Positions 58,901 through 64,000 of a DNA stretch of 64,000 nucleotides are shown piece after piece (positions within the stretch are counted from its first letter, which is position 1; every line of letters starts with the position of its first letter). A program made the position numbers and the translations under genes. The notes below the pieces were generated by a model that did no database searches, was not told where the DNA came from, and worked only from the letters and a program-made list of their open reading frames with translations. Source of the DNA: Pithys albifrons albifrons (lineage: Eukaryota > Chordata > Aves > Passeriformes > Thamnophilidae); assembly GCF_047495875.1 (NCBI RefSeq), contig NC_092460.1:4149520-4213519 (forward strand), written 5' to 3'.

Positions 58901-61189
58901 GTCATTATGTGGCTGCAGAAAGCAGAATTACAAATCACAGTTAAGATATAATTCACCTTCCCTGAAAGATGCTGATATCATAAGGCAAACACATCCCTAG
59001 ATAATGCCTTCGTTTCTGAGCTCAGCCCAAAACCTGCATTCTCTGACCAAACTACACAAACCAACTTGGCAAAACTGACTTTGAACAACTTTTTACATTC
59101 ACACTGACAAAACTTCACTAAGGTTCAGTGACTCAACTATGCAGCCTCATATGAGCATGTACACTGGCCTGTTTCTTGTGCTCCAAATTCAAGCCTCTCA
59201 CCTCTCAATCTAGCCTGGATCATGATTTTTAAGCCCAGCACATCCCACAACCTGATGCCTTTCCAAGAAGACAGGCACCACCTCCACTTGGACCATGTTA
59301 TGTCACACTCTCCCCACAAAAATTCTGTGTTAGGGATAAATTGGATAAATTTTTAGTAGTAACTAACTCCACATAGAATCTTTCAGTAACGAGACCCACA
59401 AATTTGTGCTTCTTATTATACAAACTCCTGCTGGGGCCAATGGTACAGGATCATGAGGATAAAAACAACCAGCGAACACCACAAACAAAATTTTGAAGTA
59501 AAGGCATGGTTTGAATACAGAATTCCCCTTTTGTTGTTGTTGTGTTGCAGACCTTGTAAAAAGTACTTGCAAAGTCAATAAATAATTGAAAAGTTAGATA
59601 ATGTCAAAGTTTGAAACATGAAGATGATACTGAAAAGCTCATTGAAATGGAACAGTTGTTTACACTCCTTGGCAGTTCCATCCTTTCTGTGCTCCCTCCT
59701 TCAGTGCTGTTCTTGATTTCCATGATAATCGCAGAGATATGCCTTAAAGAAAAATGACTTCAGGAGGTACAGTTGCTAGTGGAAATAATCCTGCTTTAAT
59801 ACAGGCATTTGGATTCTGTCCGTGACCCATTCTCAGCCCCAGTAAACATCTTCCTGCATTCAGTGAGGTAACAATGCTGGGGAGAAACCAACTGCTTTAA
59901 TAAGTTAAGGAGTAAGAGCTCAAAAAACAGGAATAGTCTTTCATTCAGAGCATCTCTGTGAAATCATGAATCAAAGACACAAAGACATACCAAGTTAATT
60001 AGATATATGAGGTCACACTGACCATAATATAATTGGAATGCAAAGGGAAAAACAGTCCTCCACCCACCAAAAGCTGCCAGGGTCTCCTTCTGAACTAATT
60101 AGTTCTTTTAAAATAGCCTGTCTGTAAGGTGGTGGGAAACACAACGCACCACGACTGCAAACTTTTTTAAAAAGTTATGCATAATAAATTTACACAGAAA
60201 AAGCATTCAAAACAAAAAGCTCGAGAGCTTAAAATCCACTGGTGCCTCCGCAGTTTGGAACCCAGTGGTACCACACAGCAATAACCAGTCACCTTCCCTA
60301 ATGAAAAATCCGCCAAAGTGAAGCTCCCAAGGTGACAGCAGCTCCGCATTCCTGCCGGCGAGCACCACATTCCCCCCGCCAGCCCGCGAAACGAGGCCAA
60401 AACTAATGGGAAAGCAGCAATTTCAGGCGCTGCGCTCGCACAGCCGCGCAGGGAGGGACCCGCTGCCCGGACGGGGGGACTGGCGGCGGAGCAGAATCTG
60501 CCCCTGTCGCGGCAGCTCCGGCAGCTCCGCGGGGCGGAAAGTTTGCACATCCAGCCAGGGCAGCGTGCACAGCGCGCTCTCACCCCCGGGCACTCGTTGG
60601 GGCCACGGGAACACATCTGGGAGAGGGAAGTGCCCGAAGGAGCGGTGGCAAAGGGAGGGGACCCGCGGGGAGCCGGGGGCGTCCCGCTAGGGCCGGGCAC
60701 GGGGGATGCGGAGGGCACGGCCGGGGATGCAGAAGGCACGGAGGATGCGGAGGGCAGGGCTGGGAGATCACGGAGGATGCGGAGGGCACAGCGGGGTTCG
60801 GAGGGCAGGGCTGGGGGATCATGGGGGGTCCGGAGAGCATGGGGGGGTTCGGAGGGCACGGCCGGGGGATGCGTAGAGCACGGGGGATGCGGAGGGCAGG
60901 GCGGGGGGATCACGGGGAGTTCGGAGGGCAGGACGGGGGATGCGGAGGGCACGGCCGGGGGATGCGGAGGGCACGGGATGTTCGGAGGGCAGGGCGGGGG
61001 ATGCGGTCACCCCCCGTACCTGTCGGCGGCGCTGCCGGGGCTCCGGCGCAGGGGGCTGCGGCCGAGGCGCGGCGGGCGGGCGGGCGCGGAGGGCGCGGGC
61101 GGCGGGGCCGCGCTGCCCGCCAGCAGGTAGAGCAGCAGCAGCACGGCGAGGCACAGCAGCGCCGCCGCCACCTTGCAGGGCCGCCGCAT
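43736..61189 (-). CDS. GXYLT2: GXYLT2, glucoside xylosyltransferase 2 (GT8; seven coding exons)
   Basis: Coding exons on the minus strand: 61189-61020, 54835-54646, 54482-54351, 48502-48251, 47304-47181, 44801-44629, 43918-43736. All introns are GT-AG, all phases agree, and the total is 1224 nt (407 aa; human about 443). The predicted protein is a type II membrane enzyme: a short basic tail, one membrane segment (about 7-25), a Pro/Ala/Arg-rich stem (about 26-65), then the GT8 domain starting near '[15 protein letters not shown]'. The metal/UDP-sugar DxD motif is 'YVDTD' (Asp177 and Asp179). Other GT8 landmarks are 'WGDQDLLN' (275-282) and '[11 protein letters not shown]' (323-333). The family transfers xylose from UDP-xylose, in alpha-1,3 linkage, to O-glucose on EGF repeats of Notch in the ER/Golgi. 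I call it GXYLT2 over GXYLT1 because of '[20 protein letters not shown]', 'FYFNPECLYVF' and '[16 protein letters not shown]'. The stem is shorter than in human. Confidence 0.97.
43919..44628 (-). other. GXYLT2 intron 6
   Basis: A 710-bp intron with GTGAGTCC donor and TTTAG acceptor. Nothing else was recognised in it; short frames on both strands show no family signal. Confidence 0.85.
44629..44801 (-). CDS. GXYLT2: GXYLT2 coding exon 6
   Basis: Residues 290-347, encoding '[20 protein letters not shown]', '[20 protein letters not shown]' and '[17 protein letters not shown]'. The [10 protein letters not shown] segment is a conserved GT8 motif near the active site. The acceptor is 'gacgtgggcag' and the donor is GAT|GTGAGT. 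Three Cys residues (297, 306, 312) are at conserved positions. Confidence 0.97.
44802..47180 (-). other. GXYLT2 intron 5
   Basis: A 2.4-kb intron with GTAAGT donor. It holds a 30-bp tandem duplication (46849-46908). No other gene-like signal was seen. Confidence 0.85.
46849..46908. repeat. 30-bp tandem duplication in GXYLT2 intron 5
   Basis: Two head-to-tail copies of a unit containing 'ccttaagcacaatgcaacct' and 'gaacctcatt', differing at one base. The period is 30 bp. Confidence 0.95.
47181..47304 (-). CDS. GXYLT2: GXYLT2 coding exon 5
   Basis: Residues 249-290, encoding '[20 protein letters not shown]' and '[20 protein letters not shown]'. The 'NSMIP' start is diagnostic for GXYLT2; GXYLT1 has 'NDMTT' here. 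The acceptor is 'cctaccctgcag' and the donor is CCAG|GTAAGT. Confidence 0.97.
48251..48502 (-). CDS. GXYLT2: GXYLT2 coding exon 4 (DxD catalytic exon)
   Basis: Residues 165-248, starting '[20 protein letters not shown]' and continuing '[20 protein letters not shown]', '[20 protein letters not shown]' and '[13 protein letters not shown]'. The YVDTD motif binds the metal and UDP-xylose. Asn197 (NST) and the Asn in 'MNLT' are potential N-glycosylation sites. The open frame runs a few codons upstream of the exon; the acceptor AAAG|GTC was chosen because it joins exactly to 'LFLP' of exon 3. The donor is AAG|GTGAGA. Confidence 0.98.
48503..54350 (-). other. GXYLT2 intron 3
   Basis: A 5.8-kb intron with donor GTAAGG. 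It is AT-rich and, unusually for this window, I saw no CR1 copy in it. No other exon or RNA gene was recognised. Confidence 0.8.
54351..54482 (-). CDS. GXYLT2: GXYLT2 coding exon 3
   Basis: Residues 121-164, encoding '[20 protein letters not shown]', '[20 protein letters not shown]' and 'LFLP', nearly identical to human. The acceptor is 'gtgtctttcag' and the donor is CCG|GTAAGG. It is separated from exon 2 by an intron of only 163 bp. Confidence 0.97.
54646..54835 (-). CDS. GXYLT2: GXYLT2 coding exon 2
   Basis: Residues about 57-120. It starts in the stem ('[16 protein letters not shown]') and enters the GT8 fold at '[20 protein letters not shown]', then '[20 protein letters not shown]' and 'KPEFEKK'. 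The acceptor is 'gaattttcag' and the donor is AAG|GTGAGT. The correct frame differs from the longest open frame overlapping it. Confidence 0.96.
54836..61019 (-). other. GXYLT2 intron 1
   Basis: A 6.2-kb intron. The first 330 bp after the donor form a GC-rich minisatellite (60690-61012) and lie in the CpG island, as does sequence to about 60330. The rest is AT-rich with a short CA-rich stretch at 57130-57155. Frames at 56495-56893 and 56997-57365 (minus) have no recognised domain. Confidence 0.8.
60690..61012. repeat. GC-rich minisatellite at the start of GXYLT2 intron 1
   Basis: Degenerate units around 'gggatgcggagggcacgg', with variants 'gttcggagggcaggg' and 'gatcacggagg', recur every 18-30 bp on the plus strand across about 320 bp. 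The array ends within 10 bases of the exon 1 donor site. The open frames it produces on both strands (up to 261 codons) reflect composition. Confidence 0.93.
61020..61189 (-). CDS. GXYLT2: GXYLT2 coding exon 1 (signal anchor and stem)
   Basis: Residues 1-57: '[20 protein letters not shown]' begins the protein, giving a basic tail followed by a hydrophobic anchor (about 7-25), then a Pro/Ala/Arg-rich stem with '[11 protein letters not shown]' at the edge (the donor GTACGG interrupts the Arg codon). The frame is open a further 77 codons upstream to another ATG at 61420. I chose 61189 because GXYLT proteins begin directly before the anchor and because its context has G at -3. The exon is GC-rich, as are exon 1 sequences of this family. 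Confidence 0.85.
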
Positions 61190-64000
61190 GGCCGGGTCAG
61201 CGCGGCCGCATGGCCGGAGCCGGTGCCGGCCCGAGCGGGGACGTGTCGGCTCGGCCGGGGCGGGGCCGCCCCTACCGTACTGTCTGGAGTAGCGGCCGCA
61301 GCGCCTCCTGCGCCGGCCGGGGGCTCCCAAAAACAACGCCAATAAAGCTGCTTGTTTGCTAATGACTTTTGGTGGTTGCCAATAACGCCGTCGGCTCGGA
61401 GCGCTCCCTCGGCACGGCAAGGCAAAGCTCCGGGGGCACCTGTGATCTTACCTGTGCAGGTGTGCGCAGCGAGGTGGGCAGCAGGGAAAGGACAAGGGGG
61501 CACGGGCTCAAGCTCTGCCAGGGGAAGTTGAAGTTGGAGATCAGAAAAAAATTCTTTGCAGAGAGAGTAATCAGGGATTGGAATGGCCTACCCAGAGAGG
61601 TGGTGGATTCACCATCCCTGAAGGTTTTTAAACTGAGACTGGACGTGGCACTGAGTGCCATGATCTGGTAAAGGGACTGGAGTTGGACCAAGGATTGGAC
61701 TTGATGATCTCAGAGATCTTTTCCAACCCAATCTATTCTATGACTCTGTGAAAGGTGAGAGGACACGGGGCTCTGCAGCGCGTTTCCCTGTCTGTGCCAT
61801 CAGCCAGACTGGCGCTCAGCTTCCCCCGCCTGGCAGCCACAGTTCATCACCTCCATACACGCTGTTCTCATCCCACCTGCTACGAGGGCAGGTTGTATCA
61901 CAATAAACTGCAATACGTGTAGAACAGCGAAGGAACAAGCATTCACTGACTTCTGTGTGGCTTTGAACTTGTCCCCGTGTGACCCATCTCAGCCCCTCCT
62001 GTGTGCAGCATCCTCAAAGATCACAACACTGTGAATTTCACAGAAATAAATCCTATTTGGGTTCATAATCTGATTTATGACCTTTAATGAACAGAATGAC
62101 AGAAATGCAAGAATTCTTGTTGCCTCATGGAGCTGGAGTGTAAGCTGTGCAAAGAATGGAGATGCCAACATTGGAACAGGGAGAGAAGGGAAAGTGGAAC
62201 CTCACAAGTCCCTCATGGAGTCAGCACTGGAAGTGAACTTGGGTCTGTCCAGCTTTCTCTGCCTAAATGGCATTCACTTGGCAGAGAAACTCTGCAGCCT
62301 GTCCATCTTACACTGCTGTCACCACATGCCTTTACCAGTGGTATCCCAAAATGTGTTTTCCTTAGTAGCAGTGCAAATGCAACATCGACTGTCTCAGAAT
62401 TTCATCCAACTCGGTTTCTGACCAGATATAAAAATACCAGTTCCTTCATGCTAAGAGAAAATAGCAATACTAAATGAGAAACTACAGAAAAACCGCAATG
62501 CATAAACATATGGTCTTTGCTGAGTGTATATGTACTATAATAAAACTCTCCCAAACTTTATACTTAATGAAAAAAGAGTGCCAGCAGCAACCCCCTGAAA
62601 TCCTCAAGCTGTTCAACTGCGTGATTTTGTACTATCAATACAATCACTTTCATATACAGAAGATGTGCCAGCAATTTCTGCATACAAATACAAAGGTAAA
62701 TGTTAGAAATCTGGGAAACATTCTAAGGGACTTTGAGATACCTTCCCCTTGTTTCTGTGACCTGCTCCAGTGCCACCACTCACCTGCCTGCTTGCACCAT
62801 TTTTTTTCCAAATTAACTTGTGCAAACACCAACTTTTCCATGCTGCCAGCTGCATGTCCACCCAAAATCTGTTCCATGGCTGGGCTGGAGCAGAATTACA
62901 GTGCACACTTAAATCAGTGTAACTGAATCTGCTTCACTCTCTGATGTTCATTTTTGGCAGCAAAGCAACAGATTGGCCATAATGTGTAGCCAGATATGTG
63001 ACAGTGGCTATGATCATGTAGAAGCTCAGTCAAAGTGATGACTTGAATCTAAAATAATAAAACAATATAGACACACATATTTTAGACTTGAAAAAATTTA
63101 TTAATACCAAGTGTGTTCAACATATTTTGATTGCAGTCACATATCGTGGCATAGTAGGAGGTTAATCATTCAAAGGCCTCTATTATACACTTTTTAATGT
63201 AGATCAGTAAAGCACTGATGTAAAAGCATAGTTATATTTTGATAAAATCTTATTTTATTTGTTTCTGGTTACCACTTGTAAGGTTGTGTAAGAAGAGCTC
63301 TTCTCTGCAGCAGTCAAAGATTCAAGCAACTCAATGCAAGAGTGAACAACTGGGTGAAAAGAGCCAAGTTCTCAGGAGCAGGGATGTAACAGACACCCCC
63401 GCTCTGCAGATCAGAGACAGAGAGAAAATTATACCACATACTATCTAGGGAGTAATAAATTTAAAAAATTCACTGTCCTGCATTTTGGCTACAGACCCAG
63501 AGTAGCAAACAAAGGTGTTGACATGATGCTCCTGGAGTATGAGTTGAACAACCCTAAAGGCTCTTAACACAAGAGCCACAACTGATGCCTGGAGAGCTGT
63601 TTAAGAACCTGTAAGTTGCTTCAGCACAAAAGCCCCCCACATTTGCCCCAAATCCATGATGTGCCTCTGCACTGCTCCTGGGCCATTGCTCCCAGAACTC
63701 TCCTGCAAGCAGTGGCAGGTCAGGCTCTCACAGAGGTTCACTGGGGCCTCTGTTGCTGGAATTACAGTTTATGTCCTTCCCTCACCAAAAGCCAATCTCT
63801 GACTCGACCTCTGAAGTAAAACCTTCGCACAGCCTACTTCAGAGGAAGCTGGAGATGTGTCAGCAGGTAACACCACAAAATGTAACACCAAGAGACACAT
63901 TACAAACTTAAATCCCTGGCTATTGCCACTTCACCCTTGTAAAGTTTGATTCTGAATTTATGAAGATCATCATCCTGTCTCCAGAGGCCCAGGCTCTTAT
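61190..64000. other. Upstream region of GXYLT2
   Basis: The first 270 bp are CpG-rich promoter sequence, followed by a CR1 (61491-61750) and then AT-rich unique sequence. SHQ1, the human upstream neighbour, would be on the plus strand here. None of its exons was recognised, so it likely starts beyond 64000. No RNA gene was seen. Confidence 0.6.
61491..61750 (+). mobile_element. CR1 LINE 3' fragment near the GXYLT2 promoter
   Basis: 'gacaagggggcacgggctca' opens a 5'-truncated CR1 that continues 'cagagagagtaatcagggat', 'gtggtggattcaccatccct', 'gatctggtaaagggactgga' and ends 'tctattctatgactctgtg'. It is of the same low-divergence subfamily as the intron copies. It lies about 300 bp upstream of the GXYLT2 ATG, antisense to the gene, right at the edge of the CpG island. 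Confidence 0.95.

Larger units (their letters stand above)
60330..61460 (-). promoter_or_regulatory. CpG-island promoter of GXYLT2
   Basis: Dense CpG and high GC surround exon 1 (ATG at 61189), extending into intron 1 and about 270 bp upstream. No TATA box was found. A CR1 lies immediately upstream at 61491-61750. The TSS is probably within the 250 bp upstream of the ATG, but this is inference. Confidence 0.65.

Noticed and set aside
60167..61130. 261-codon minus and 195-codon plus ORFs
   Set aside because: They cross the GC-rich minisatellite in GXYLT2 intron 1, and the minus frame is not that of the GXYLT2 exon. Composition explains them.
61751..64000. First exons of SHQ1
   Set aside because: Expected from human gene order on the plus strand, but none of the open frames resembles the SHQ1 N-terminus, so I do not annotate it.
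1..64000. Endogenous retrovirus or LTR pairs
   Set aside because: I saw no gag/pol-like frame and no pair of long direct repeats with TG...CA ends. Solo LTRs of unknown families could be missed by eye.
1..64000. tRNA, snoRNA or microRNA genes
   Set aside because: No clear cloverleaf with A/B boxes or known small RNA was recognised by reading. A covariance-model scan would be needed to exclude them.

Overview
This is a piece of a bird nuclear genome. The evidence is many truncated CR1 LINE copies of the avian type (3' ends resembling 'ggttggactngatgatct...ttccaaccc...attctatgattctgtg'), compact vertebrate introns with GT-AG borders, CpG-island promoters, and two vertebrate genes whose exons I could join codon by codon. 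No bacterial, viral or organellar gene was recognised.

Two protein-coding genes lie head-to-tail on the minus strand. PPP4R2 (regulatory subunit 2 of protein phosphatase 4) has nine coding exons between 35216 (ATG) and 8431 (stop). The spliced CDS is 1221 nt (406 aa), with every exon phase agreeing. GXYLT2 (glucoside xylosyltransferase 2, family GT8) has seven coding exons between 61189 (ATG) and 43736 (stop). Its spliced CDS is 1224 nt (407 aa), again with all phases consistent. From memory, the two genes are also neighbours in the same order and direction on human 3p13 (SHQ1 - GXYLT2 - PPP4R2 - PDZRN3), so this is a conserved syntenic block. I see no exon of SHQ1 or PDZRN3 here. The gene products are not known to work together: GXYLT2 adds xylose to O-glucose on Notch EGF repeats in the secretory pathway, and PPP4R2 steers a nuclear/cytosolic Ser/Thr phosphatase.

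Layout: 1-6400 is intergenic sequence downstream of PPP4R2, with CR1 remnants and a modest GC-rich patch at 4.9-5.35 kb. 6.4-8.43 kb is the probable PPP4R2 3'UTR. 8.4-35.2 kb is PPP4R2, including a 17.5 kb intron 2 that carries most of the CR1 copies, a 48-bp tandem array ending in a perfect 38-bp-arm palindrome (23039-23214) and a minisatellite (33.5 kb). 34.6-36.1 kb is the PPP4R2 CpG island, with a G-rich intron-1 array on one side and a 0.6 kb GC-rich minisatellite on the other. 36.1-43.7 kb is intergenic or GXYLT2 3'UTR, with a CR1, a (CA)n tract and a 31-bp minisatellite (39.8-40.2 kb). 43.7-61.2 kb is GXYLT2. 61.2-64 kb is its upstream region, with a CR1 about 300 bp from the ATG.

The most unusual structures are non-coding: the 23.1 kb palindrome, a pair of CR1 copies with an internal hairpin whose loop is inverted between copies (17.2 and 17.9 kb), and a cluster of unrelated GC-rich minisatellites around the two CpG-island promoters. 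I found no convincing new protein system.
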